From Hofstenia miamia (lineage: Eukaryota > Xenacoelomorpha > Acoela > Hofsteniidae), in assembly GCA_900660155.1 (NCBI GenBank), contig CABFPE010000167.1:617234-668577 (forward strand): a DNA stretch of 51,344 nt, read 5' to 3'. Below the pieces are notes generated by a model. The model saw nothing but the letters and a program-made list of their open reading frames with translations, was not told where the DNA came from and did no database searches. Position numbers and translations under genes: made by a program. Positions 27,301 through 34,540 of the stretch are shown here, piece after piece. Position 1 is the stretch's first letter; each line of letters opens with the position of its first letter.

Positions 27301-29022
27301 ATTGAGGTCACATGAATTGTGAACATGTATACGTTGCTGTTACCTTGATGCAGGTTTGCGCTAACACTGCAGGCAAGCTATTAACAGTGATCGATTTTGG
27401 GTGTTTATATTCCAAAAGAAGTGTCATGTCATGTTTTCTGGAACCCATAGAACGTTTTTCATCACTCTTATTAGCATAATGCTAGGAAATTTGTGTGTTC
27501 CTTTCAAGCCAGAAAATTGATAATTTAAGACGTACGAACACCCTTACTTACGTAGTTTCAACACTTGCGCCCCCTTCCCTTTCTCTGGCTACGGCATTGC
27601 ATGTAATCAGTTAGAATATTTCCAAATCCAATCTGTTGGATGCCATGCTTAAATGAACACTTGTATTTGATCAATTGAATTCTGTGAGTTCCGAAACCCA
27701 TCTGCAGTTAATATAACTTTCTTGAATCAAATTAAATTTGACATGTGAAACCTTTATTATTTAGACTTTTTAGGTTATTGCACTTGGAAAGAAGGATGAT
27801 TGGCATGAACTTGAGAAATTCTCTCGCACCAAGAAATCGCCGATCGGTTATGTCCCCTTCGTGATAGTTTGTATGAATCACGATAAACGATCAGAAGCTG
27901 AAAAATACATCTCCAAAATTCCACCAGAAGATCGCGTTAAACGTAATTCTTTTATTTGACTCTACCTCTTACTAGTTGTATAATATTTCATTTCTAATTG
28001 TTTATCTTTACTGGGACCAGTAAATCCTGTGGTATTACATTGCTCCGCAGAACCAAAGTACTAATATGCGGCGATTCAAATCAATCGAAATTTGTCTGCT
28101 TGACCTTGAGATGAATAGTGAATCGAGTGTAGCAGAGTAGTGACTGAGATTTCACGATTAATGTTTAATTTGCTTGAAAAAACGTTATTCGGTTTCTCGA
28201 TTCATTTCGAAAAAATCGCCGCAGCCTACAAAATACTTGTTTTCTTCTAATACAACTGACCCTAGATAAATTATACATATTTATCATGTGTAATACGTGA
28301 CCATTTCAAAGCATAATGGGTGTCGTTTTGATCTAAATATAAGAATTTAGATTAAGTTACAGTTTTTCATTCGCAAACTTTTAGATAACAAATTAAGTAC
28401 AGTGAATCTTTGATTATCCGAAATTCAATTATTCGGTCTGCCTTAAATGATAGGGCGGTATAGACGAAGAATAAATAGAATCGGCTTATTGTGTATATAT
28501 GTTGTTTATTATTATTTTAAAACGTTTTCTCCTTAATTTTACCCATCCTTTAGCCCATAAGTTATTCAGGAAAAACGTTTATATACCCTCTCCGCTGGGT
28601 GCTTAAAACTTATGTGGGTAGCTCATTCCGTAATTTCGATTATCCAGTATTTTCAATTTTCCGCACAAATGTTTGATTTCTCTGGCCCAATTAGTCCTGA
28701 TAATCGAAGATACACTGTAACTGCATTTATAGAAACCATCTTTTGTTGATTGAATAATCTGATGAATATTTGAGATGGCTTTTATTAGTATAACCATGCC
28801 CATTATCTGAAAGTTGTGATTTAATCCCATTTAATTACATTCTTTAACATTTTAACTTCAAAAATTTTAGCCTACATTAAAATGGGTGCTCTTGAGAAAG
28901 CTGCTGAGCAGGCTTTCTTAAATAAAAACATAAACGAACTTCAAATGGTGCAAATGAAATGTGGATTGACAAACAAACAACTAAGCGAACGCATTCGGAC
29001 AATGCTGAGTCAACTTCGCTGA
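4877..29022 (+). CDS. VPS16: VPS16 homologue, HOPS/CORVET core subunit (11 exons seen, frame broken)
   Basis: Coding exons: 4877-5071, 5116-5311, 9092-9288, 11267-11377, 21208-21524, 21905-22193, 22667-22953, 25102-25379, 25706-25841, 27774-27942, 28871-29022. VPS16 is a core subunit shared by the HOPS and CORVET tethering complexes on late and early endosomes; it recruits the SM protein VPS33A and is needed for endosome/autophagosome-lysosome fusion. Exons 1-5 give the N-terminal beta-propeller (YNRIELYSLSW near the start), exons 6-11 the C-terminal alpha-solenoid (RVLNAVRHNTIGLPLTY, RVLAHWACWKV, KKSPIGYVPFV). All introns are GT-AG and phases match, except between exons 5 and 6, where about 70 codons are missing. 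The pieces total about 770 codons; the human protein has 839. Exon 5 contains two in-frame stops and exon 7 a 13-bp duplication, so this assembly does not give a full protein. Assembly error and real pseudogene formation are both possible. Confidence 0.9.
5116..5311 (+). CDS. VPS16: VPS16 exon 2
   Basis: Follows a 44-nt intron with acceptor TATATTTTAG. It encodes SIKIFSCSGEFLGAV and MGWTFDEELIVLL, matching the human LDIYSASG and LGWSAEEELL segments of the propeller. It ends in phase 1 before GTAAAT. Confidence 0.85.
5376..6381. mobile_element. 1006-bp fold-back MITE with 30-bp perfect terminal inverted repeats
   Basis: Bases 5376-5405 (starting AAGGTGTGTTCCCACTATCG) are the exact reverse complement of 6352-6381. 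Further subterminal palindromes built from the same ATCGACTTTTATCA-type word occur at about 5395-5440 and 6208-6275, so each end can fold on itself. No transposase-like frame is inside; the short open frame at 5381-5578 is made of the terminal repeat and filler. Target-site duplication is not clear, so the superfamily is unknown. It lies in VPS16 intron 2. Confidence 0.85.
6382..8324. other. VPS16 intron 2, no gene recognised
   Basis: No coding frame with family resemblance. From 7151 to 7489 there are several copies of the word GTGCCGTGC/CGTGC, bounded by CAGTG and CACTG. This may be an old non-autonomous hAT, but no target duplication is visible. Confidence 0.35.
8325..9012. mobile_element. 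688-bp non-autonomous hAT-like element with 8-bp target duplication
   Basis: The direct repeat ATGATAGC occurs at 8317-8324 and 9013-9020, exactly bounding the interval; 8 bp is the hAT signature. Inside, both ends carry clustered CCGGTTAA words in subterminal position. The right end reads (inward) TAGTGCTGTGCGCC, the left end TAGTTTATCC, so the terminal inverted repeat is weak beyond TAGT. No transposase frame. Confidence 0.65.
9092..9288 (+). CDS. VPS16: VPS16 exon 3
   Basis: Acceptor TTGTTTAG, phase 1. It encodes SEVKDIGVVDAKIFHSQ and GVAVLTDRFSYYIM, aligned with human [20 protein letters not shown]. It ends in phase 0 at SWAALH before GTAGGA. Confidence 0.85.
9301..11266. other. VPS16 intron 3, no gene or element recognised
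   Basis: AT-rich sequence with short low-complexity tracts only. It ends in the splice acceptor ATATTTTTAG. Confidence 0.45.
11267..11377 (+). CDS. VPS16: VPS16 exon 4
   Basis: Encodes SSSGFHMNLIVARDADLYIL, matching the propeller segment of human VPS16 around ILLAVGPDLYLLD. Exactly 37 codons, phase 0 at both ends, donor GTTAGT. Confidence 0.85.
12046..12450 (-). pseudogene. hAT-superfamily transposase relic
   Basis: Minus-strand pieces LWVSIDEITNSIGRLVANVV (about 12330-12395) and FLKSPSRQNICNG ... STWLKAAKYYSEHHEDYGK (about 12060-12215) match the style of a hAT transposase family common in animals: an IDET catalytic block, then FLKAPSR and WL.AA.YYS blocks. Frames shift between them and the stretch normally between these blocks is deleted, so it is dead. 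It lies in VPS16 intron 4. Confidence 0.65.
12637..13807 (-). mobile_element. Mariner-family element, 1171 bp, transposase disrupted
   Basis: Ends are CAGGGTGATCAAA on the left and, read inward, CAGGGGGATCAAA on the right, flanked by TA on both sides (12635-12636 and 13808-13809), as expected for Tc1/mariner. The transposase is on the minus strand: VSYGSAHTAHKKLLHLKPYK and LVHELKEPEKYKRMQYC near 13230-13370, then a frameshifted TDEAYF-like catalytic block and further WCAISR-like text near 13030-13190. Stops and frameshifts show that it is a pseudogene copy. It lies in VPS16 intron 4. Confidence 0.8.
13960..14560 (-). pseudogene. Tc1-like transposase relic (DDE C-terminal half)
   Basis: Minus-strand translation yields AIFIHDGAPYHRSQVV and VLDWPGNSPDLDPIESLW (about 14220-14335). 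These are the second and third catalytic regions of Tc1-like transposases, containing D in HDGAP and the SPDLDPIE block. Upstream text (14400-14530) has KRYTIPTMKHSPSIMVSGH, matching the region before the WG.M motif. Frameshifts separate the pieces and no terminal repeats are evident. Confidence 0.7.
14561..15582. other. VPS16 intron 4, no gene recognised
   Basis: AT-rich, with several open but low-complexity frames (F/K/I-rich). Nothing resembling a protein family. Confidence 0.4.
15583..16729 (-). mobile_element. Mariner-like element, 1147 bp, with near-perfect terminal repeats
   Basis: Terminal repeats CAGGGTGTTTCAGCGAATTT (left) and CAGGGTGTTTGAGCGAATTT (right, inward) agree at 24 of the first 25 positions and are flanked by TA (15581-15582, 16730-16731). 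The minus-strand transposase, read 5' to 3', shows FSDEKIFTV (first D), then LGVVTSDGKKMPPTFF, YVWIQNGAP and SSPDLNSLDFAVW (third D). The second catalytic block reads QNGAP where the family has QDGAP. The sequence immediately after it is lost at an N (15918) inside a poly-G tract. Frameshifts occur upstream. An inactive copy. Confidence 0.8.
16730..18150. other. VPS16 intron 4, unresolved
   Basis: A 95-codon minus-strand frame (17386-17673), rich in K and L, and a short coding-like minus-strand stretch at about 16740-16900 are present. Neither resembles a family I know. The rest is AT-rich. Confidence 0.3.
18157..18344. repeat. (TA)n tracts flanking a hairpin and an assembly N
   Basis: TA tracts at 18157-18189 and 18313-18343 flank a small hairpin whose arms GGTGATTTGTAACATAC (18191-18207) and 18251-18267 pair at 16 of 17 positions. 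The N at 18311 is an assembly gap, probably of unknown size. Confidence 0.8.
18581..18703 (-). other. Possible C-terminal coding fragment, unknown
   Basis: A 40-residue minus-strand frame of non-random composition (LPNILYVSIHGLQFNPENGD, then a charged tail ending KRSKIL and a stop). It lies 570 bp downstream, on the same strand, of another coding-like exon (19272-19451). I do not recognise it. It could be an exon end, a transposase tail or chance. Confidence 0.2.
19272..19451 (-). CDS. Candidate terminal exon of an unidentified minus-strand gene
   Basis: Minus-strand text directly upstream reads ACTCTCAAATTTAG, a good 3' splice site. It is followed by a 59-codon frame running to TAG. The protein has an amphipathic, non-repetitive composition (VMKIYDNMNMYPGWYIDEV, then IFDIMEEMDEIKIS and a polar QQNNDND tail), unlike the random K/I/F-rich frames nearby. 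I do not know the family. It sits antisense inside VPS16 intron 4, so it may be a nested host gene or an unrecognised transposon exon. Other exons were not found with confidence. Confidence 0.35.
   Translation of the reverse strand, partial: NFCIMLIIESKSVHVMKIYDNMNMYPGWYIDEVSAIFDIMEEMDEIKISQQNNDNDASF
19460..21207. other. VPS16 intron 4 (3' part), no gene recognised
   Basis: AT-rich with no family-like frame. It ends in a strong polypyrimidine tract and acceptor TTGTTTTTGTGCAG before exon 5. Confidence 0.4.
21208..21524 (+). CDS. VPS16: VPS16 exon 5, with two in-frame stops
   Basis: Reads in phase 0 from acceptor GTGCAG and continues exon 4 without a gap. GAVFIDTGFLLMGTCDLRQ matches human LALFTDTGYIWMGTASLKE, VAVVLASAGVAMLLE matches AVVVAWERRLMVV, and DIDSVRLITKYTHEL matches ELDGVRIFSRSTHEF. 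A TGA at 21355-21357 falls where human VPS16 has Trp, and a TAA lies at 21439-21441. The exon is clearly richer in G+C than its neighbours. It ends in phase 2 before GTAATT. The open 127-codon frame on the opposite strand is a shadow. Confidence 0.75.
21525..21904. other. Interval where a VPS16 exon is expected but not found; (TA)n tract
   Basis: Exon 5 ends in phase 2, exon 6 begins in phase 1, and about 70 residues joining propeller to solenoid are missing. None of the three plus frames here encodes a match. A (TA)n tract at about 21667-21706 is a likely place for an assembly collapse. Confidence 0.6.
21905..22193 (+). CDS. VPS16: VPS16 exon 6
   Basis: Acceptor TATTGTAG. It encodes GEKFADMCRLLRVLNAVRHN and TIGLPLTYTQIQTLTI, the best conserved part of the protein (human [24 protein letters not shown]), then RLIYRRLWPLAVQIS and RVLAHWACWKVDQ. 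It begins the alpha-solenoid. Phase 2 end before GTGAAT. Confidence 0.9.
22667..22953 (+). CDS. VPS16: VPS16 exon 7, with 13-bp frame-breaking duplication
   Basis: Encodes DKLQNAIGISYADIAQKALQ and ELAIQLINFEPRISEQIPLL, matching human [30 protein letters not shown]. After LNLSKER the 13-mer TAGTAAAGAACGG is repeated, which puts a stop in frame. Skipping one copy restores QPFLRLLTQYSQ up to donor GTAATA in phase 0. Confidence 0.85.
22892..22917 (+). repeat. 2 x 13-bp perfect tandem duplication in VPS16 exon 7
   Basis: TAGTAAAGAACGG at 22892-22904 is repeated at 22905-22917. One extra copy shifts the reading frame and introduces TAG. Confidence 0.95.
22954..25101. other. VPS16 intron 7, unresolved
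   Basis: Several medium-length frames are present (83 codons minus at 23626-23877, 124 codons plus at 24474-24848) without recognisable motifs. The stretch 24130-24730 is less AT-rich than its surroundings and might be an old DNA transposon, but I could not find a catalytic motif or terminal repeats. Confidence 0.3.
25102..25379 (+). CDS. VPS16: VPS16 exon 8
   Basis: Acceptor AATATTTTAG, phase 0. It encodes LMQLYIQNDSHLEVGLCRLR and CFEKGRNEFFAMLTDEQIKL, matching human [20 protein letters not shown] and [20 protein letters not shown]. In human VPS16 this solenoid region leads into the VPS33A-binding segment. Phase 2 end before GTACTT. Confidence 0.9.
25706..25841 (+). CDS. VPS16: VPS16 exon 9
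   Basis: Encodes LESGSFVGTSLHTTLSKLIA and LLRKQFKVQEKTFWWIK, matching human FLDLSLHDTVTTLILGG and ARDFRIPDKRLWWLK. Both splice phases agree with the neighbours; donor GTAATC. Confidence 0.9.
26196..27682. repeat. 743-bp direct duplication separated by one N (VPS16 intron 9)
   Basis: 26196-26938 and 26940-27682 have the same length and sequence apart from two substitutions I noticed (AACATAATG/AGCATAATG near 26733/27473; CTTGCG/CTTACG near 26803/27547). The N at 26939 lies exactly between them. Each copy contains the same (TA)n tract. This is the pattern of two allelic contigs placed end to end. Confidence 0.95.
27774..27942 (+). CDS. VPS16: VPS16 exon 10
   Basis: Encodes DDWHELEKFSRTKKSPIGYV, matching human [20 protein letters not shown], then PFVIVCMNHDKRSEAEKYIS. 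Acceptor CTTTTTAG, phase 1 end before GTAATT. Confidence 0.9.
28400..28717. mobile_element. 318-bp pogo/Tigger-like MITE
   Basis: Left end CAGTGAATCTTTGATTATCC and right end (inward) CAGTGTATCTTCGATTATCA are imperfect inverted repeats flanked by TA on both sides. The CAGT...TCGATTATC form is typical of pogo-superfamily (Tigger-like) ends. No transposase inside. It lies in VPS16 intron 10. Confidence 0.7.
28871..29022 (+). CDS. VPS16: VPS16 exon 11 (terminal)
   Basis: Acceptor AAATTTTAG. It encodes YIKMGALEKAAEQAFLNKN and ends in RIRTMLSQLR and TGA. It matches the C-terminal helices of human VPS16 ([20 protein letters not shown] ...) and is slightly shorter at the end. No canonical AATAAA follows within about 150 bases. 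Confidence 0.85.
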
Positions 29023-30339
29023 ATTTCTTGAATTGTTTTCACAGTAAATCGTGGTGCTCCTATTAATTTATTTTTTATTGTAAATATGATTTTGATACAT
29101 AATTATTAGTTAAAAATATTTATTTAATTTCGTTATTAGCGTGTTTGCGTTTATGTATATTTCAATAGCTAAATCATGCATATTCGTTCCACAACATGGG
29201 AATTTTGATACCAAAGCAGTTTTTCTAAGAGTGGAAACAATTTTCTTGGAAAGTATTTTTGCTCCAATTTGAACCAAAAACTTATTTAAAATTCATGCAG
29301 ACTTAATTATTATCGCTTTTTCAAATTCGCGTTTAACTATCGGGCTTTTACCTTAAACAGCCTGGGGATTTTTGAAAATTGTAAACGCTTAGAAACTGTT
29401 AACACTATACTCAATCTGAAATCGCCACGCGATAGAGGAGAGTCTCCTTATTCTTTTTTTTAGTCTTAGGTCCCCCAAGCTCTGGCTTTGTACAAGGCTT
29501 CAATGGTTTTGGGATATCCTTGCACATATCAAGAAACACTAAAATTTCTTTATTGCTTCCATGGACTCAAAACTGTATAAGTACGCGAACATAATTTCGT
29601 TTTTTGAATGAACTACTAAAAAGTAAATGGAATTTTGCGAAAGGGTATCAGTAACCGTTTGTTTACACTAGGGTACAATTTAATTAAAGAAAATTATTTA
29701 ATACAGTGGAAGCATCCTTGAATTTTTTCTTATCTTTGAAGGGTTTCGAGGATTTATTCGTATGACTAATTTATTTTGCAAATCTAATTTATCTAGCAAT
29801 GATTGTATGTTATTAGGTGAAAATTAAATGTATATACATGCATATATCAAATTATTGCAGATATTGAATAATGTGCAATGCCCAGTTTTAGGCCTTTGGT
29901 ATAAAAAGACCTGGATAGAATAATTATACGTTTGGGGAACAAAGTTTGGATTTCAATTTCTAATAAAACAGCAATTTTTTGATTTATTAATTTATTTTAT
30001 GGCAAATACAATTTATTACTAAACATTTTCAGCACAAAACTTTCATTTTCCACAAAACTGCATCTAATATTTGCATATCTGTCTGTTTCTTGCTTTTGTG
30101 CATAAATTTTTATATTTTAGTAAAAATTTGCAAAATATTTCGTTTTTAGTTCATTCTATAAACCATGCTTTTCAACTCCTTGCGTTATCATAAAATGTGT
30201 GCGAATTTGTTTTTGTGGATTAAGTACAGTAGAAAAATAATCATTAATATATAGCGTTTTATTGATAATATTAATTAAATCTATTCAGTAAATGACATTT
30301 TAGATACCATCAGAAAAAACTATTTCTATCACTTCTAAT
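29023..30339. other. Downstream of VPS16, no gene recognised
   Basis: AT-rich, with no family-like frame in either strand. Confidence 0.45.
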
Positions 30340-30790
30340 TCAAAATATGTTTGCATTAACGCTGTTTCGCTAAAAAATGGGTCAGGACAAGTTAAGCAGA
30401 TCAGATTAAATTCAGATCAAGAAAGATTAAATGCGGTTGATATTTCTGACTTACAAAATTAGTTCAAATATTAAATACTCCTTCTTCAAGGGTAACAGTT
30501 AAATATATTTCATCTCACAAAACCATTGTCAGTTTCTTTGCAAATTATTCCCTCTAAATTTACTTGATTTTATAATAACACTTTATTTCACTAAATATTA
30601 ATAATTGGTAGCAACAGTTTAAAAATATAATTCTTTTTCGTATTTAAACTTAGTTGACAAAATTTTATCAAAATACTTTCAATAATTTTGAGATATTTTG
30701 CTTCGTTATTCTTTAAAATTTCTACTTCGTAATTTAGTACGCAATCTAAATATTTTGAAATGGTTGAATTAGTTTTGTGTTCTTTTGTTC
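30340..30790 (-). mobile_element. Dispersed retroelement fragment, inverted copy of 37270-37640
   Basis: Read on the minus strand this resembles the plus strand at 37270-37640. Shared words include AAGTAAATTTAGAGGGAA and AAAGAAACTGACAATGGTTT, with scattered substitutions and small indels. In the other copy this sequence leads into a reverse transcriptase-like stretch; here it stops just before that. Both copies are too decayed to encode protein. Confidence 0.65.
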
Positions 30791-31019
30791 TTCTACTTAG
30801 TTGCCGACTGCAATATCCGATGAAACATCACCACAGGTGTATTCAATCTTATAAGAAGAAAGAAGAAAAATCTATATTCAGAAATTGTTTTAACAATAAA
30901 TAGAAATGCTGATAACAAATTCTGAAAGCGTCAAGAAAGTAATACAAAAATAAACAAAAAAAGAAAACAACGAATATTTACAAATAAAAAGTGGTTAACT
31001 TGGGCTATGACGATTTCTA

Positions 31020-32400
31020 ATTTCTATTAATAGAGTAATCGGGATTGTAAAATTTATAACCTCGCCATGTCAGTTTTTTTATATTATAAGTGCAAAAATA
31101 TTTTTTAATATCCATTTTAAAGTTTTTTAATCTACTTTTTTGTTTAATATATTTTGGTAATTCATTCCACATATTTATAGCTGTGTTTAGAAATGAATTT
31201 TTAATTATTCGCTTCTTTTACCTAATAGGTTCAATTATGTGTGTTCTTTATTTTGTTTACTGACTAATTTTGCAGCAAGAAAGTCATTTTTGTAATATGG
31301 GAAGGTATTGTTAACTATTTTGAAGTACGTCGTTAAGACATTTATATGGATGTAACATTGCGGATGTAGAAATAATTTTGAAATTTTTCTATATTCATTA
31401 TTCTTATTAAAGCTATGATTATTTACTGCTACTTTGATAGCCCAATTTAGTTGCACTTGGAATTTCCTGAGAAATTTTTGGTTTATATCTGTGTAGAGTA
31501 TATTGGCATAGTTAAAATGACTTAATATTAGAGCATATATTAATTGAATTTTTGCTTTAGTTGGAAGTTTTTGAGAAATTAAGTTAATTGCTTTAATCGA
31601 TATGGCCATTTTTCTAACAACATGATTTAGTTGCTCTTCAAAATTTAGATTTATGTCAAAAATTATTCCGAGGTACTTAAAAGACTCAACCTGTTTTATT
31701 TGAATGCCGTTGAAATTAAGTTTGTATTTTGAAGTATCAGTAGATTTAGTTTTTGATTTAACAATACAGAATTGAGTTTTTAGTGGATTTACTCTTAGTT
31801 TTATAGAGGCAAAATATTTAGCAAGAGAAGCACTTTTTGTTTCGAGAGTTTGAACCGCTTTTTCGGGAAATTTATTAGAATGAAATAATATTGTGTCATC
31901 TGCATATTGTATAACGTCACATGTTACTTGCTCGAACAAATCATTTATATAAATATTAAATAATAAGGAACCCAAAATTGTACCCTGAGGAACCCCATTT
32001 TTAGTGCATATCCAATCTGAAAAAGATTCATTAATTTCAACTCTTTGCATACGATTGTATAAGTAACTGGAGATAAGACCTATGCTGTCATTAGAAAAAG
32101 CTAGAAATTTACTTTTTTGTGGTAAGATACTGCGGTCTATTGAATCGAAAGCTTTCGAGAGGTCTAAGCAAGCAATTGCTGAGTATTCATTATTATTTAT
32201 TGTTGATCGTCATTTTTCTGTAGCTTGTATTAAAGCGTCGCTCGTAGAAATACCTTTACGAAAACCATATTGTGTTTTGGAGTAGAGATCATGTTTACAA
32301 AGATGCTCGTTAATTTGATTAAAAAGAATTCGTTCAAAAATTTTGCTGATTGGAGAAGTGATCTTATGAATTACATTGGATTTATCGGTTAGATGGTGAT
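31020..32400 (-). pseudogene. 5'-truncated CR1/Jockey-like LINE, reverse transcriptase
   Basis: The minus strand encodes most of a non-LTR reverse transcriptase. In order: PISKIFERILFNQINEHL, YGFRKGISTSDALI, LDLSKAFDSID (block A), NGVPQGTILGSLLFNIYIND (block B) and QYADDTILF (catalytic YADD, near 31885-31910). Then comes the thumb region (FKYLGIIFD, LILSHFNYANILYTDIN) ending near 31235. The main open frame is 32050-31235 (271 codons). Upstream text continues in frame but has a TGA near 32212 (after ATEK), and the element is cut off within the RT domain near 32400. No endonuclease domain remains. Confidence 0.85.
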
Positions 32401-34185
32401 TTCAGACCAAGCTTTGCATTAAGTTTATTTTTTTCATAAATTAATCTTATCTTTCTTTGATGTATTTTATCTTTCTCATTTTATTGTTGTATGCATTCGC
32501 TGATACTGAATTTCAAATATATGTTCAAAATTATGTGATACCTACATTTTGTTGATCATCGCTATTTCCGTAATTGCTATTTTAATATATTTATGAATAA
32601 AATTTTTTGGATATTCATTTTTTCTTATGTCTGCCTTCAATTAGATAATTTCTTGATTTATGTTATCTTTAGAGCTTGCAATATCGAATTTTCTACTGTA
32701 CCCTTAGAATTATTATGCAAATGCAATATTTCGCTTTTGACTGATAACCACTGCCTATAAATACGGTAGGTAATGCTATTGGAATTGAGATATGGAAAGG
32801 AGACAAATATTCTAGGAATTGCCCTGCCCCGCCCACACACTTTGTGCCCTGTCCCATTTTCACGTGTTGTCATCTACCGCATATTGGTTTATGTCATACC
32901 TCCACAAATTGCACCATTCAAAACATTCTGCTCGAAAGATAATTTACGATATCATATTGCCTCATATTTCTTTCATGAAAATTTTCTTAACAGTACACCA
33001 TATCATCCAGCTTAGAAGATTCAGAGTCATATAGTATTACTAATAACAAATATGATATAACAAAGACATGATAGTACAATTAATTCAATTTTAATGTTAT
33101 AAAGCATTTTATGAAGCCAATATTTAATGCAATATATTTATGCAAGGGTAATCCCACTCCTTCCAATGTACCGAATCACATCAAAAAATGACCTTTTTGG
33201 AACTATTGAATAGAATTAAAGTTCACAAAGAGCTAAGAATCAAATTCATTCTTCAAAATACGACTAAATTTCCAAGTAAATACAAATTTTATCAAGCGTC
33301 GAACTTCGATGTAACAAAATATCTCTTACAACCTCTAAGATTGTCAATTTTTTGGTTCAGGTTTTCGCAACACGCGAGTGTTTTTACTCCATCTCTGTCC
33401 TATGAGGACCAACTTTAGAAAAACCTTTCTCCAAGCACATTCCGCCTCACTTCCATCTCTGCTGGAATTGCACTCTAAAACATTAATTTACACGCTATTC
33501 GGAAAGCTAACTGTTTATAGTAATGATGCAAATCATTGTTTATAGCCATTGCATGCTAATATGTTGATGTCTCCACTATTTACACATTGCATTTTGTTTG
33601 TTATGGCATTCTACAGATATTGAAATAGTTAATTTGCAATTTCAATTCAATGGCACAACTTGCATACTTCTTGCTGCTGTTTCTAGAACTTCTAGAAGGT
33701 GGAAATTTCAAATTAGAAAATTCTAAGAAAATTCATCATGATCATCATTCTATTAAACAGTTTGCTGTTAATGCTAAGAACAGATAACCTACTTACATTA
33801 TGTGAATAATGTGATTTTGTAGTGAAAATTGTTTAGCTGGTAGCTTTACTTACCATATTTTCTGGAATATTTCTGTTTGGTAGAAGTGCGCAAACAAGGA
33901 AAGAATTACGAAAACTTAGATAATGCTACCAACATATTTTTTATTTTTAATTTTACAAACTTCTTTCTTGCAAATAAATTATTATACTTTCACAAAATTT
34001 AATGCGCACTCAAATTTGCATATACCAATTACATCCCTGAGATCTGCCTTTTCTTTTCTCTTCCTTAACTGGCCTTTTTTCTCATAATAGCGGGCGATGG
34101 AAAGGAATTTGAAGAATATAATGCACAAAAACACAAAACTATCCTTCTAAGATTTACGAAAATATATTTAATGCAAGATTGCTTC
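32401..34185. other. No gene recognised
   Basis: Mostly AT-rich. A short G+C-richer island at 32815-32880 is flanked by TACGGTAGGTAATG (32763) and, inverted, TGCGGTAGATGACA, perhaps an old MITE. The open frames around it are short and overlap on both strands. Confidence 0.35.
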
Positions 34186-34189
34186 ATTC

Positions 34190-34540
34190 AATTAAAAAGG
34201 CAAAACAAGATTAGCAAAAATTTTAAAAGAATTTCAAACCAACTGATGTCTATGCTTCAAAAATATATGGATTGACTAAAATCCATAAACCAGAAATACT
34301 AATTAGACCGATTACAAGCTCTTGTGGCAGCATTAATAAGAAATTATTTGATAAACTAAACGCAGTTTTAGCGAAACTACCAGAAACAATATTCTTTTCG
34401 AATTCTAAGCAATTTACTGATAATGTAGTGACACGAGACAGTAATGAGTTCATGGTATTATACGACATTAAAAATTTCTATACACATGTTCCTCTGGATA
34501 AATCAATAGATGTCGCAATAGTTATTAAAAAACAAAAAAC
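34190..34540 (+). pseudogene. Penelope-like reverse transcriptase fragment
   Basis: The plus strand encodes IYGLTKIHKPEILIRPITSS followed by a spacer and VLYDIKNFYTHVPLDKSID. The YGLPKIHK and F(T/D)NVPL-type blocks are the hallmark of Penelope-like element reverse transcriptases. The match ends abruptly at 34540, where the 3' tail of a minus-strand LINE begins, so the element was split by that insertion or is a fragment. Confidence 0.75.
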
